A DNA stretch of 64,000 bases from Stenotrophomonas sp. 24(2023). GTDB taxonomy: Bacteria; Pseudomonadota; Gammaproteobacteria; Xanthomonadales; Xanthomonadaceae. The translations under genes and the position numbers were made by a program. The notes below the pieces were generated by a model. It was not told the DNA's origin. It did not search any database and was given only the letters and a program-made list of their open reading frames with translations. Positions 39,078-48,290 of this stretch are shown here, piece after piece (the first letter of the stretch is position 1; each line of letters opens with the position of its first letter). The stretch covers positions 2,704,001 to 2,768,000 of the forward strand of contig NZ_CP133160.1 of assembly GCF_030913365.1 (NCBI RefSeq), read 5' to 3'.

Positions 39078-39226
39078 TGTTGATTCACCAAACACGCCAC
39101 GACGAACCCCAGGTTCGCGGGCCGGTCGTCCAGGAGGGATGGCCAGGACCAACCGCAGTCCGTGCAGCAACGCCAGGAAGGCGACAACGATCCACACAGC
39201 CTCACCCTTAACCAAGGAATATCACC

Positions 39227-39610
39227 ATGCGTCACCAGAAGTCTGGCCGTAAGTTCAGCCGTACCAGCGCCCACCGCGAAGCGATGTTCAAGAACATGGC
39301 CGCCTCGCTGTTCAAGCACGAGCTGATCAAGACCACCCTGCCGAAGGCCAAGGAACTGCGCCGCGTTGCCGAGCCGCTGATCACCCTGGCCAAGGTCGAC
39401 TCCGTCGCCAACCGCCGCCTGGCCTTCGCCCGCCTGCGTGACAAGGAGGCCGTGGGCCACCTGTTCACCACCCTGGGCCCGCGCTACGCGACCCGTCCGG
39501 GCGGCTACCTGCGCCTGCTGAAGTGCGGCTTCCGCGCCGGCGACAACGCGCCGATGGCCTACGTCGAGCTGGTCGACCGTCCGGCCGTGGCCGAGGAAGT
39601 GGCCGAGTAA
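39227..39610 (+). CDS. rplQ: 50S ribosomal protein L17
   Basis: A 127-aa protein near the tunnel exit, last gene of the alpha operon. [20 protein letters not shown] and [20 protein letters not shown] are family-typical. It ends the ribosomal block and is followed by two strong terminators. Confidence 0.99.
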   Translation: MRHQKSGRKFSRTSAHREAMFKNMAASLFKHELIKTTLPKAKELRRVAEPLITLAKVDSVANRRLAFARLRDKEAVGHLFTTLGPRYATRPGGYLRLLKCGFRAGDNAPMAYVELVDRPAVAEEVAE

Positions 39611-39633
39611 TCGGACCGTTCCAACGCGACACA

Positions 39634-39664
39634 GCGAAAGCCCGGCCTCTGCCGGGCTTTTGCG
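39634..39664 (+). terminator. Intrinsic terminator after rplQ
   Basis: GCGAAAGCCCGGC (39634-39646) pairs with GCCGGGCTTTTGC (39651-39663) with one mismatch and a CTCT loop; the A-run/T-run makes it effective in both directions. Confidence 0.8.
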
Positions 39665-39673
39665 TTCTGGCAG

Positions 39674-39702
39674 CGCCGGGCCATGCCCGGCGTTTCCTTT
39701 TC
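39674..39702 (+). terminator. Second intrinsic terminator after rplQ
   Basis: CGCCGGGC (39674-39681) pairs with GCCCGGCG (39685-39692) around CAT, followed by TTTCCTTTTCC. It backs up the first and insulates dsbB. The rest of the gap to 39831 shows no gene. Confidence 0.75.
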
Positions 39703-39831
39703 CGCCATGCTCGCCGGGCGTGCTCCGGCGCTGTCCATGAGCCACATCGTTCCGACAGGCGTGCCGTGTGGCGGTTCGAACGGGGCAGTGTCTCGGTTAC
39801 GCTTGCCATCCGAACCCTTCGAGCGTTGCCG

Positions 39832-40338
39832 ATGAATCCTCTGCGCTGGCCCTTCCGCGCCCAGTTCCTGCTGGGCTTCCTGATCTGCGCGGGCCTGCTC
39901 GGCTACGCGATCTTCCTGCAGTTGAAAATGGGCCTGGAGCCGTGCCCGCTGTGCATCTTCCAGCGGCTGGCGTTCGCTGCGCTGGGGCTGCTGTTCCTGA
40001 TCGGTGCACTGCACGGGCCGTCCAACCGCCCGGGGCGTGCGACCTACGGCATCCTGGCCTTCATCGCGGCCGGCGTGGGCATCGGCATCGCCGCGCGCCA
40101 TGTCTATGTGCAGCTGCTGCCGCCGGAAATGGGCTCCACCTGCGGCCCGCCGCTGAGCTTCCTGAGCGAGACGATGGGGCCGTTCGAGGTGTTCCGCACG
40201 GTGCTGACCGGTACCGGCAACTGCGGCAACATCGACTGGACCTTCCTGGGCCTGACCATGCCGATGTGGAGCCTGGTGTGGTTCTCGGTGCTGGCGCTGT
40301 GGGCGCTGGTGGTGTCGCTGCGCAAGGTCGGGCGCTGA
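39832..40338 (+). CDS. dsbB: Disulfide bond formation protein DsbB
   Basis: A 168-aa inner-membrane quinone reductase that reoxidises periplasmic DsbA. The start at 39832 gives a short cytoplasmic lead and four transmembrane helices. The first periplasmic loop carries the active pair CPLC (Cys38, Cys41), and the second loop carries the Cys of GSTCGPP and GNCGN. An in-frame extension to 39523 overlaps rplQ and is rejected. Monocistronic between terminators. Confidence 0.95.
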   Translation: MNPLRWPFRAQFLLGFLICAGLLGYAIFLQLKMGLEPCPLCIFQRLAFAALGLLFLIGALHGPSNRPGRATYGILAFIAAGVGIGIAARHVYVQLLPPEMGSTCGPPLSFLSETMGPFEVFRTVLTGTGNCGNIDWTFLGLTMPMWSLVWFSVLALWALVVSLRKVGR

Positions 40339-40344
40339 GAATGG

Positions 40345-40390
40345 AACGGGGCCGGCGGCCTCTGCAGTGCAGAGGTGTCCGGCCCCGTTT
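40345..40390. terminator. Bidirectional terminator between dsbB and a TonB receptor
   Basis: AACGGGGCCGG (40345-40355) pairs perfectly with CCGGCCCCGTT (40379-40389), enclosing an inner CCTCTGCA/TGCAGAGG hairpin. The convergent genes on both sides can share it. Confidence 0.7.
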
Positions 40391-40392
40391 AC

Positions 40393-40464
40393 AGCCACGC
40401 ATGGCGTGGCTCTACCTGGGGGAGGATTCCTTTCCGTTCGCAGCCACGCATGGTGTGGCTCTAC
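40393..40464 (-). repeat. Two REP palindromes (SMAG type) in direct repeat
   Basis: AGCCACGC-ATG-GCGTGGCT-CTAC at 40393-40415 and a near copy at 40442-40464, 49 bases apart. CTAC is the complement of GTAG, so both point to the minus strand. They use AGCCACGC rather than the ATCCACGC arm of the other copies, with the pairing arm changed to match. Confidence 0.65.
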
Positions 40465-40492
40465 GGTGGGCGTCGCCAGTGTGGGGCGCTGC

Positions 40493-42619
40493 TTAGAAGT
40501 CCTGCTGCAGGCTCAGGTAGGCGCCACGGCGCGGGCCCCACTGCGGGGCGAACACGCCGATGCCGCCGCCGTCACGCAGCTGGTAGCTGCGGTCCAGTGC
40601 ATTGATCACCGCCAGCTGCACGTGCAGCGGGTGGCCGCTGTCGGCGTTGAAGTCGTGGCCGGCACTGAGGTTCACCTGCAGGTAGGATGGCAGTTCACCG
40701 CCGTTGGGCACGCCCTCGATGTCCGACCGCAGGCCGCTGCCGTACACGTAGTTGGCGCCGATGCGGTTGTGGCCGGCGAAGGCATAGCTGATGCCACCGG
40801 ACGAGGTCAGCTTCTGGTCGTGGTCCAGGTGGATCCAGTTGTCCTGCACGTACACCAGGGCATCCGGGTCGAGGTTGTACTGGCTGGTGATGACCTGCTT
40901 GCCCATCGCCTTGTTGTAGGCAGCATTGAAGTAGGCACTGAACGGGCCATTGTTGTAGTCGGCACTGAACTCCACGCCGTGGATGTGGCCGTAGCGGTAG
41001 TTGAACGTGGAGTAGATGTAGGCCGCGCCGAACTGGCCTTCATCCTGCAGGCGGTCGACGCGGCGGTCGTACGCATCCAGGCCCAGGGTCAGGTGCTCGC
41101 CGATGCGCTGTGACACGCCCAGATCGTAATAGTCACTGCGCTCGGACAGCGGCGTGTTGTTGCCGATGGCCGGCTGCTGGTTGGTGGTGCCGTCGTACAG
41201 GGCGATGTCGCTGCTGGCGATCAGCTCGCTGGCCGGCGGGGTGAAGTAGCGCGAGTAGCCGGCATGCACGGTGGTGCTGTCGGTGGCGTTCCAGACCACG
41301 CCCAGGCGCGGGCTGAGCTGGCCTTCGGTACGGCCGAAGGCCTTGAAACGGTCACCACGCAGGCCGTAGTTGACGGTCCAGTCATCGCCGATGCGCCACT
41401 CGTCCTGCACGTACACCGCTGCGGTGCTGGCGTGGAAGGCGTTGCGGTCGGGAATCAGCAGCGGCGTGGTGCTGGCCTGGTTGCCATCGCCATCGACCGG
41501 GAACACCCAGCTGTTGTTGCTGGCGGTGGCGTTCTCGTAGTTGCCGTAGACGCCATAGCGCAACGTGTGGTTCTGCCCCAGCGGGGTGGAGAAGTCGGCC
41601 TGCAGGGTGTTGGCGCGGTTGCTGCGGCGGACCTGCGAGGCCACGCCACTGAACACCAGGTCGCCGGCGATGTCCGGGTTGAACGCCACGTCGCTGTAAC
41701 GCTGGCCGGCCGAGACCTGGTAGGCGGTATCGCCCAGCGTGCCCTGCAGGACCAGCATGCCGAAGCGGGTGGTTTCGCGCTGGGTTTCATCCAGCTGGCT
41801 GGAATCGAACGTGGTCGTGTCCAGGTAGCCGAACTGCGGGGTCTGCCCCGGGTTGACCGGAATCTGGAAGCGGTTGTTGGCAAAGCCGGCGAACACGCTC
41901 AGGCGGGTGTTCTCGTTGACCAGGTAGGTCAGGTCGGCGAACGCCTTGCCCTGGTGGGTGTCGTCATGCAGCGGCTTGCGGGTGTTGGTCGGGTTTTCCA
42001 GGCCGACGTCGTTCTGGTCGTAGTTGCCGGTCATGAACCAGCTCCAGCGCCCCTGGCTGCCCCACCAGGAGGCATTCGGATTGACCTTGCCGAACGAGCC
42101 GGCGGTGATGCCGGCGCTGCCACCGTTGCCCAGTTCGCTGCCGCTGCGGGTGGTGATGTCCACCACGGCGGCGGTGCGCTCGCCGAACTGTGCCGGCAGG
42201 GCGCCGTCCATCAGGCGGATGCTCTTGATGGTGCGCGCGTCCAGGGTCTGGCCGAAGCCGGAGATCGATTCGGGCAGCAGCACGCCATTGATGCGGTACT
42301 GCAGGTTGGCGTGGTCGCCACGCACATGCACGCCGCCGTAGGAATCCTGGACGACGCCCGGGGCCTGCAGCAGCACCTGGCTGAGGGGCGTGGAGGCGCC
42401 CAGCGGCTGGTTCTTGATGTCCTCGGCGGTGATCTCGTACTGGCTGCTGCCGATATCCGGCGACAGTGCATTGCGGGCCTGGTCGAGCTGGGCGGTGACC
42501 GTGACTGCGTCGAGGTCCTTGACGGCGCTCGTTGAGGCGTCGGCGGCCAGGGCCAGCGACGGCAGGCTGGCCAGGGCCAGGGCGAAGGTGATGCCGGAAG
42601 CGAGCAGGGTGGGCTTCAT
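40493..42619 (-). CDS. TonB-dependent outer-membrane receptor
   Basis: A 708-aa receptor. The signal peptide ends near SLALAAD (about residue 26), followed by a TonB-box-like LDAVTVTAQ. The plug domain contains VVQDSYGGVHVRGDHANLQY and LMDGALPAQFGERTAAVVDI. The barrel ends with LSLQQDF, a proper aromatic terminus. The length and the plug wording resemble receptors for small ligands such as metals or siderophores, but no neighbour supports a ligand. A palindromic site lies upstream (42683-42696). Confidence 0.9.
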   Translation of the reverse strand: MKPTLLASGITFALALASLPSLALAADASTSAVKDLDAVTVTAQLDQARNALSPDIGSSQYEITAEDIKNQPLGASTPLSQVLLQAPGVVQDSYGGVHVRGDHANLQYRINGVLLPESISGFGQTLDARTIKSIRLMDGALPAQFGERTAAVVDITTRSGSELGNGGSAGITAGSFGKVNPNASWWGSQGRWSWFMTGNYDQNDVGLENPTNTRKPLHDDTHQGKAFADLTYLVNENTRLSVFAGFANNRFQIPVNPGQTPQFGYLDTTTFDSSQLDETQRETTRFGMLVLQGTLGDTAYQVSAGQRYSDVAFNPDIAGDLVFSGVASQVRRSNRANTLQADFSTPLGQNHTLRYGVYGNYENATASNNSWVFPVDGDGNQASTTPLLIPDRNAFHASTAAVYVQDEWRIGDDWTVNYGLRGDRFKAFGRTEGQLSPRLGVVWNATDSTTVHAGYSRYFTPPASELIASSDIALYDGTTNQQPAIGNNTPLSERSDYYDLGVSQRIGEHLTLGLDAYDRRVDRLQDEGQFGAAYIYSTFNYRYGHIHGVEFSADYNNGPFSAYFNAAYNKAMGKQVITSQYNLDPDALVYVQDNWIHLDHDQKLTSSGGISYAFAGHNRIGANYVYGSGLRSDIEGVPNGGELPSYLQVNLSAGHDFNADSGHPLHVQLAVINALDRSYQLRDGGGIGVFAPQWGPRRGAYLSLQQDF

Positions 42620-42682
42620 GGGGGCGGGGGCGGAATGCCTGGCAAGGGAAGGGGGAGGGTCGGGTGAGTGGTTTGGTTAGGT

Positions 42683-42696
42683 TATTACGTAACAAA
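42683..42696 (-). promoter_or_regulatory. Imperfect 14-bp palindrome upstream of the receptor gene
   Basis: TTATTACGTAACAA, centred on the perfect 8-mer TTACGTAA (42685-42692), 12 of 14 bases symmetrical. It lies 64 bases before the receptor start in an otherwise GC-rich region. It could be the operator of a dimeric repressor; the regulator is unknown. Confidence 0.4.
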
Positions 42697-42848
42697 TCAT
42701 GCGCCTGTCCCGGTCACTGTGACCATGCGGTTTCTGGCCGATTGCACGGATCTTTCCGGGCCGTTCAGGCAAGTGGAGATGACGGGCGGGCCTTTGCGCC
42801 ACGGGCCCGCTCTGCGACCATGAGCCTCCCCACCCCCGGAAGCCTGCA

Positions 42849-44237
42849 ATGAGCCTGTCCGCTGCGCCCACGCCCCCAACCGCCACGACCGCCGTCGATG
42901 CCACCTGGTCGCCGGAAAGCTGGCGTGGCAGGACGGCCCTGCAGATGCCGACCTATCCCGATCCGCTGGCGCTGGATGCGGCCCTGCATGAGCTCAAGCG
43001 GCTGCCGCCGCTGGTGACTTCCTGGGAGATCCTGGCGCTGAAGCAGCAGCTGGCCGATGCGCAGGAGGGCAAGCGTTTCCTGCTGCAGGGCGGTGACTGC
43101 GCGGAAAACTTCGCCGACTGCGAATCGGGCACCATTTCCAACCGGCTCAAGGTGCTGCTGCAGATGAGCCTGGTGCTGGTGCACGGCCTGCGCAAGCCGG
43201 TCATCCGCGTTGGCCGCTTTGCCGGCCAGTACGCCAAGCCGCGTTCGGCCGATACCGAGACCCGCGACGGGGTGACGCTGCCCAGCTATCGCGGAGACGT
43301 GATCAACGCGCCGGCGTTCACCGAAGCGGCACGCCAGCCCGACCCGCGGCGGATGCTGCAGGCCCACGCCCATTCGGCGATGACGATGAACTTCGTGCGG
43401 GCGCTGATCGATGGCGGCTTCGCCGACCTGCACCATCCCGAGTACTGGAACCTGGACTGGGTGCGGCATTCGCCGCTGGCGGCCGAGTACCAGAAGATGG
43501 TGGCGTCGATCGGCGATGCCGTGCACTTCATGGAAACCCTGGCCGGGGTGCGCGTGCACAACCTCAACCGCATCGATTTCTACACCTCGCATGAAGCGCT
43601 GCTGCTGCCCTACGAGCAGGCGTTGACCCGGCAGGTGCCGCGCCAGCATGGCTGGTTGAACCTGAGCACGCATTACCCGTGGATCGGCATGCGCACGGCC
43701 GCCCTGGACGGCGCGCATGTGGAATACCTGCGCGGCGTGCGCAACCCGATCGCGATCAAGGTGGGGCCGTCGGTGACGCCGGACCAGCTGCTGCGGCTGA
43801 TCGATGTGCTGAACCCGGACGACGAGCCGGGCCGGCTGAGTTTCATTCACCGCATGGGCGCGGCACAGATCGCCGACAAGCTGCCGCCGCTGCTGGATGC
43901 GGTCAAGCGCGATGGTCGCCGCGTGCTGTGGGTCTGCGATGCGATGCATGGCAATACCGAAAGCACCGCCAATGGCTTCAAGACGCGCCGCTTCGACAAC
44001 GTGCGCAGCGAAGTGGAGCTGTCCTTCGACCTGCACGCGGCGGCCGGTACACGGCTGGGCGGCGTGCATCTGGAGCTGACCGGCGAGGACGTGACCGAAT
44101 GCACCGGTGGTGCGCGTGAGTTGACCGAGCGTGACCTGGAGCGGGCGTACCGTTCCACGGTGGACCCGCGGTTGAACTACGAGCAGTCGCTGGAGATTGC
44201 GATGGCGATCGTGCGCAAGCAGGAACAGGCGCGGTAG
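42849..44237 (+). CDS. 3-deoxy-7-phosphoheptulonate synthase, class II
   Basis: A 462-aa enzyme that joins phosphoenolpyruvate and erythrose 4-phosphate, the first step of the shikimate pathway to aromatic amino acids. It is the plant/mycobacterial class II type: GGDCAENFADC holds the metal-binding Cys, and VIRVGRFAGQYAKPRSAD, WVCDAMHGNT and GVHLELTGEDVTECTGGA are diagnostic. It is monocistronic. Its stop is followed directly by an inverted copy of the composite repeat, whose TGCAGGGC hairpin (44244-44264) is preceded by six T. Confidence 0.95.
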   Translation: MSLSAAPTPPTATTAVDATWSPESWRGRTALQMPTYPDPLALDAALHELKRLPPLVTSWEILALKQQLADAQEGKRFLLQGGDCAENFADCESGTISNRLKVLLQMSLVLVHGLRKPVIRVGRFAGQYAKPRSADTETRDGVTLPSYRGDVINAPAFTEAARQPDPRRMLQAHAHSAMTMNFVRALIDGGFADLHHPEYWNLDWVRHSPLAAEYQKMVASIGDAVHFMETLAGVRVHNLNRIDFYTSHEALLLPYEQALTRQVPRQHGWLNLSTHYPWIGMRTAALDGAHVEYLRGVRNPIAIKVGPSVTPDQLLRLIDVLNPDDEPGRLSFIHRMGAAQIADKLPPLLDAVKRDGRRVLWVCDAMHGNTESTANGFKTRRFDNVRSEVELSFDLHAAAGTRLGGVHLELTGEDVTECTGGARELTERDLERAYRSTVDPRLNYEQSLEIAMAIVRKQEQAR

Positions 44238-44243
44238 GTTTTT

Positions 44244-44505
44244 TGCAGGGCTTGCAGCCCTGCACCTGCGGCAGTCAACGGCAACGGCAACGGCAAAAGC
44301 CGAAGCGGCATTCCGTGGGATGGCGGGGCGGTGTGGGTGGGCAGGACACGCCGTAAACCCCCCTCCGGGGTCCGGCCCAGCCGCTGGCGGCTGTGCGTTC
44401 GGGCGCTTGCGAAGCAGTGCTTCGCAAGCAAAGCGCCCTCACCCATGGGGGCTCGATGGCGCCATCCATGGCGCCAACGGTCCTGCTCCCCCACACCGCC
44501 CCGCC
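44244..44505 (-). repeat. Composite structured repeat, copy 1 (inverted, diverged)
   Basis: In minus-strand order: arm 44480-44505, palindrome GGCGCCATCCATGGCGCC (44458-44475), an extra hairpin within 44401-44438, the conserved GTTTACGGCG (complement at about 44346-44356), arm 44322-44347, three CAACGG hexamers (44276-44293), and hairpin TGCAGGGC/GCCCTGCA (44244-44264). The two arms pair at 24 of 26 positions, yet their sequence differs from the arms of copies 2 and 3. Compared with those it carries about 90 extra bases. Confidence 0.7.
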
Positions 44506-44530
44506 TCTGACAGTTGGCCGGTGGTTGTTG

Positions 44531-44728
44531 GTGGGTGCCGACCGTTGGTCGGCACATCTGTCAGATATCGAATGAATTCATCCACGCATGGCGTGGATCT
44601 ACTGGCAACGCCGGCTGTTGGTAGGTGTCGACCTTGGTCGACACGATTTTTCTGTCAGATATCGATATTCAAAATTGGATCCGACCCCATTGGATCCGAC
44701 CCCGTGCCGACCAACGGTCGGCACCCAC
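44531..44728. repeat. Cluster of four REP palindromes between two composite repeats
   Basis: R1 at 44531-44555 (GTGG plus stem GTGCCGACC/GGTCGGCAC); R2 at 44580-44602 (ATCCACGC/GCGTGGAT plus CTAC); R3 at 44621-44644 (GTAG plus GTGTCGACC/GGTCGACAC); R4 at 44704-44728 (GTGCCGACC/GGTCGGCAC plus CCAC). R1 and R4 are inverted partners. A direct repeat TCTGTCAGATATCGA (near 44557 and 44651) and TTGGATCCGACCCC twice (near 44674-44703) lie between them. Confidence 0.7.
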
Positions 44729-44760
44729 CATCAGCAGCAGATTCCGACAGATCGCGGAGA

Positions 44761-44937
44761 ACTGTCGAAGGCGGGGTGGGTCCGGTTGAGGGGGTGTGAG
44801 CGGCATGGATGCCGCGACCAAGCCCCCATGGATGGGTTTACGGCGTCCCCCTCAACCGGACTCACCCCGCCATCCTTCAGTAAACCCGCCTTTGACGTTG
44901 ACGTTGACGTTTGCGGGTGCAGGGCACCAACCCTGCA
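44761..44937 (+). repeat. Composite structured repeat, copy 2
   Basis: Arm 44770-44794 pairs with 44847-44871: 24 Watson-Crick pairs plus one G.U out of 25. Inside are GCGGCA-UGGA-UGCCGC (about 44800-44815) and CCCA-UGGA-UGGG (about 44825-44836), then GTTTACGGCGT. Three TTGACG hexamers (44892-44909) and hairpin TGCAGGG/CCCTGCA (44918-44937) follow. The first 100 bases match copy 3 at 99 positions. It ends 64 bases before the MscS start. Confidence 0.8.
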
Positions 44938-45001
44938 TACAACACGCTCATGCGCCATGCGCGACCCTGTCCATTCGCGTGTTCGAGTGGAGGTGGCAAG
45001 C

Positions 45002-46138
45002 GTGCATTGGCAGCACATGCAGGCCTATGCGTGGCCGTTGGGACTGGCGCTGGTGATCGGTGGCATCGGTGCCTGGGTGATCCTGTGGATCTATCACCGG
45101 CTGAAAGGGCGCGATCGGCGCCGTGCGCGCATCGGCCGTGTGCTCGGCCTGCCACTGGCCACGGCATTGCCGCTGCTGCTGCTGATTCCCGCACTGGAGG
45201 CGACGCCGTTGCAGGATCCGTTGCTGGGCAATCTGCAGCGCATTCTGCATATCAGCCTGGTCGCGTGTTTCATCTGGCTGCTGGTACGCGGTGTCAGCGC
45301 CATCGAGCGCGCCATCCTGCGCAGCAACCCGATCGACGTGGCCGACAACCTGGAAGCGCGCCGCATCCAGACCCAGACCCGTGTGCTCAGTCGGGTGATC
45401 ATGGGCGGCATCATCGTCCTCGGCGCCTCGCTGGTGCTGCTGCAGTTCGACATGGTGGCGAAGATCGGTTCGGCGCTGCTGGCCTCGGCCGGCCTGATCG
45501 GCCTGGTGGCCGGCATCGCGGCCAAGCCGGTGTTCGGCAACCTGATCGCCGGGCTGCAGATCGCACTGACCCAGCCGATCCGGCTCGATGATGTCGTGAT
45601 CGTGGAAGGCGAGTGGGGACGGATCGAAGAGATCACCAGCAGCTATGTGGTGGTGCGTATCTGGGACGAGCGGCGGATGGTGGTGCCGCTGACCTGGTTC
45701 ATCGAGAACCCGTTCCAGAACTGGACGCGCCGCAGCGCCGACCTGCTGGGCGCTGCGTTCCTGTGGCTGGATTACCGGGCACCGATCGCCGCGATCCGCG
45801 CTGAGCTGGAGCGCATCTGCCAGGGCCAGTCGCTGTGGGATGGGCGCGTCTGCGTGACCCAGGTGACCGAGACCAGTGAGCGCACGATCCAGGTACGCCT
45901 GTTGGTCAGTGCACGCAATTCCGGTGATGCCTTCGACCTGCGCTGTCTGGTGCGTGAGCGGATGCTGGATTTCCTGGCGCGCGAACATCCGCAGGCACTG
46001 CCCCGGCTGCGCACCCGCCTGGAGCGCGCGGTGGATGCGGTGGCGGTGCGGCATCCGGCCCCGGCCGAGGTGCGTTCGCCTGGCGCCGAGGATGGCGAGG
46101 CCGCGATCCAGCCGGGGGCGCCTGCACCCGAACGGTAG
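45002..46138 (+). CDS. MscS-family mechanosensitive channel protein
   Basis: A 378-aa membrane protein. The GTG at 45002 is chosen because GGAGG (44989-44993) lies 8 bases upstream; ATG codons at 44957 and 45017 are alternatives. The frame is open back to 44588, but that part is repeat DNA. Four or five hydrophobic segments come first, the last being the pore-like LLASAGLIGLVAGIAAKPVF. The MscS beta domain follows with QIALTQPIRLDDVVIVEGEW and VRIWDERRMVVPLTWFIENP. Such channels release solutes under osmotic downshock. It converges with the amidase gene after a 9-base gap. Confidence 0.88.
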   Translation: MHWQHMQAYAWPLGLALVIGGIGAWVILWIYHRLKGRDRRRARIGRVLGLPLATALPLLLLIPALEATPLQDPLLGNLQRILHISLVACFIWLLVRGVSAIERAILRSNPIDVADNLEARRIQTQTRVLSRVIMGGIIVLGASLVLLQFDMVAKIGSALLASAGLIGLVAGIAAKPVFGNLIAGLQIALTQPIRLDDVVIVEGEWGRIEEITSSYVVVRIWDERRMVVPLTWFIENPFQNWTRRSADLLGAAFLWLDYRAPIAAIRAELERICQGQSLWDGRVCVTQVTETSERTIQVRLLVSARNSGDAFDLRCLVRERMLDFLAREHPQALPRLRTRLERAVDAVAVRHPAPAEVRSPGAEDGEAAIQPGAPAPER

Positions 46139-46147
46139 CGCCTGGGA

Positions 46148-47782
46148 TCAGGGGTCGCTGTCGTCGATCAGCGTGTCGGTGGCGAAGTGAGGGGGCTGCC
46201 GTGCGCGGGTGCGTTGTTCATAGGCATGGCCGAGTTCGATCAGCTTCGGCTCGCTCCAGGCGGTGCCCATGAACAGCAGGCCTGCCGGCAGGCCGTTGAT
46301 CTGGCCCATCGGCACGCTCAGGCTCGGGTAGCCGGCCACGGCGGCGGCACTGTAGCTTTCGCCGGGGAAATCATTGCCGTTGCTGCGGATCGGCCAGGCC
46401 ACGCCGGTGGTGGGGGACACCAGAGCGTCCAGGCGCTGGGACTGCAGCACCGCATCGATGCCCTCCGGCCCGGCCAGGCGGCGGGCATCGCTGCGGGCGC
46501 GGATGTAGGCCGGGTCCCCCAGCGTGCCGGTGGCGGCGGCTTTTTCCATCAGTTCCTGCCCGAACAGGCCCAGTTCCTGCGCGGCATGCTGGCGGTTGAA
46601 GGCAATCACCTGGTCCAGGGTGCGCACCGGCGCCTGGTAGGTGGCGAAGTAGCGCTCCAGCCCGGCCTTGAACTCGTACAGCAGCAGGGTCTGTTCGGCC
46701 TCGGCCCAGGCGCCCTGGGTGGGCAGTTCCACCGGCACCAGCGTGGCGCCGGCCTGGCGCATGACGGCCTCGGCCTGGCGCATCAGCGGTGCCATGCCGG
46801 GTTGCCCGCGCAGGGGGGTCTGCAGCACGCCGATGCGTGCGCCGCGCAGGCCATCGGCATTCAGGCGCGCGGTGTAGTCATAGACGGCCCGGCCGGGCAT
46901 GGTCGCCGTTGCCGGGTCGGCGTCATCACGCCCGGCGATGGCGGTCAGCACCGCGGCGGCATCAGCCACGCTGCGGGCCAGCGGCCCGGCGGTGTCCTGG
47001 CTGAAGGAAATCGGGATGATGCCTTCGCGGCTGACCAGGCCGACGGTCGGCTTGAGCCCGACCACGCCGTTGACGGCGGCCGGACAGACGATGCTGCCAT
47101 CGGTTTCGGTACCGATGGCCACGCTGGCCAGGTTGGCCGCCACCGCCACGGCGCTGCCGCTGCTGGACCCGCACGGCGAATGACTGAGCCGGTAAGGGTT
47201 GCGGGTCTGCCCGCCGCGCGCGCTCCAGCCGGACAGCGACGCCTCGCCACGGAAATTGGCCCATTCGCTGAGGTTGGTCTTGCCCAGGATGACGGCACCG
47301 GCCTGGCGCAGGCGGCGGACCAGGAAGGCATCACCCGGGCGGAACCCCTGCAATGCCAGCGAACCGGCACTGGTGGCCATGGGGGCGGCATTGATGTTGT
47401 CCTTGAGCAGCACCGGGATGCCGTGCAGCGGGCCGCGCAGGTGGCCGCTGCGGCGCTCGCGGTCCAGGGCCGCGGCGTCCTTCAGGGCATCGGGGTTGAG
47501 CTCGATCACGGCGCGCAGCCGGGGGCCGGTATGGTCCAGGCTGGCAATGCGTTCCAGGTAGGCGCGGGTCAGGGTGCTGCTGTCCAGCTCGCCGGCCGTC
47601 ATGCGTGCCTGCAGGCTGGTGATGTCGGCTTCTGCGTACGGGAAGGGCACGTTGGCGGGGGCGGCGGCCGCAGCATGCGCCGGTGGCGTGGCCGGAACGC
47701 AGCCACCGAGGGCCGCGGACAGGGCCGCGCACGCGGCAGCGGTCAGCAGGAGGGGCAGGGATGGGCGCATGGCGGGGGGCAT
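46148..47782 (-). CDS. Amidase-signature family lipoprotein
   Basis: A 544-aa Ser-Ser-Lys amidase that hydrolyses an amide of unknown identity. The start at 47782 has GGAG 6 bases upstream. The signal peptide ends in a lipobox, LGGC with Cys28, so the enzyme is probably membrane-anchored on the periplasmic side. The catalytic Lys is in [10 protein letters not shown], and the Ser pair is in the Gly/Ser-rich [14 protein letters not shown] followed by [20 protein letters not shown]. It differs from GatA by the export signal and lack of GatCB neighbours. Confidence 0.9.
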   Translation of the reverse strand: MPPAMRPSLPLLLTAAACAALSAALGGCVPATPPAHAAAAAPANVPFPYAEADITSLQARMTAGELDSSTLTRAYLERIASLDHTGPRLRAVIELNPDALKDAAALDRERRSGHLRGPLHGIPVLLKDNINAAPMATSAGSLALQGFRPGDAFLVRRLRQAGAVILGKTNLSEWANFRGEASLSGWSARGGQTRNPYRLSHSPCGSSSGSAVAVAANLASVAIGTETDGSIVCPAAVNGVVGLKPTVGLVSREGIIPISFSQDTAGPLARSVADAAAVLTAIAGRDDADPATATMPGRAVYDYTARLNADGLRGARIGVLQTPLRGQPGMAPLMRQAEAVMRQAGATLVPVELPTQGAWAEAEQTLLLYEFKAGLERYFATYQAPVRTLDQVIAFNRQHAAQELGLFGQELMEKAAATGTLGDPAYIRARSDARRLAGPEGIDAVLQSQRLDALVSPTTGVAWPIRSNGNDFPGESYSAAAVAGYPSLSVPMGQINGLPAGLLFMGTAWSEPKLIELGHAYEQRTRARQPPHFATDTLIDDSDP

Positions 47783-47810
47783 CGGCGGCTCCAGCCCCGC
47801 AGTGTAGCGC

Positions 47811-48278
47811 TCAGCGATGGCGCTTGCGGATGTCGCGCGCCAGCACGTAGACCACCAGCAGGTTGATCACCAGCACCGTCCAGGAGGGCCAGCCGGGGTG
47901 GCGGACGATGGCGTAGATGTCGAATGGCAGGTAGATGCCGGCCGAGACGCAGCCCAGCCAGGAGGCCCAGGCCTTGGCGCGCCAGAGGCCCCAGGCTTCC
48001 ACCAGGTGCAGCAGGCCGTAGCCGACCATTGCGGCAGCGGCCAGATGCACCGCGTCGGGGCTGATCGCCTGCAGCAGGGAGGGCAGGGTGCCATGGTCCG
48101 GATCCAGGCTGAAACGCCGGATCAGGACCATGATGCCGTGCCGCAGCGGCTGCGGGCCGAGCACTTCCAGCCCGGTCGCAGCCAACAGCGCCAGCAGCGC
48201 CTTGCTCGCTTCGAGCAGGGCGATGGCGTGGAGACCCGGATGCTTGTGCGGATCCGGGTTGTAGCCGGGCTGGCTCAC
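47811..48278 (-). CDS. DUF2127-like membrane protein
   Basis: A 155-aa protein with four predicted membrane segments (around residues 17-38, 75-95, 105-125 and 130-148). The N-terminal GLHAIALLEASKALLALLAA and central GLLHLVEAWGLWRAKAWASW pattern resembles the DUF2127 family, which has no established function. It is transcribed with the amidase on the minus strand (28-base gap) and lies 12 bases after the typA stop, so it may be read through from typA. Confidence 0.75.
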   Translation of the reverse strand: MSQPGYNPDPHKHPGLHAIALLEASKALLALLAATGLEVLGPQPLRHGIMVLIRRFSLDPDHGTLPSLLQAISPDAVHLAAAAMVGYGLLHLVEAWGLWRAKAWASWLGCVSAGIYLPFDIYAIVRHPGWPSWTVLVINLLVVYVLARDIRKRHR

Positions 48279-48290
48279 GATGACGACCGG

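Noticed and set aside
44276..44299. CRISPR-like direct repeats
   Set aside because: Hexamers without spacers; no repeat-spacer array or cas gene is present in the window.
44588..45001. N-terminal extension of the MscS-family protein
   Set aside because: The frame is open through composite repeat copy 2 and REP DNA, but a good ribosome site at 44989-44993 and the membrane start favour GTG at 45002.
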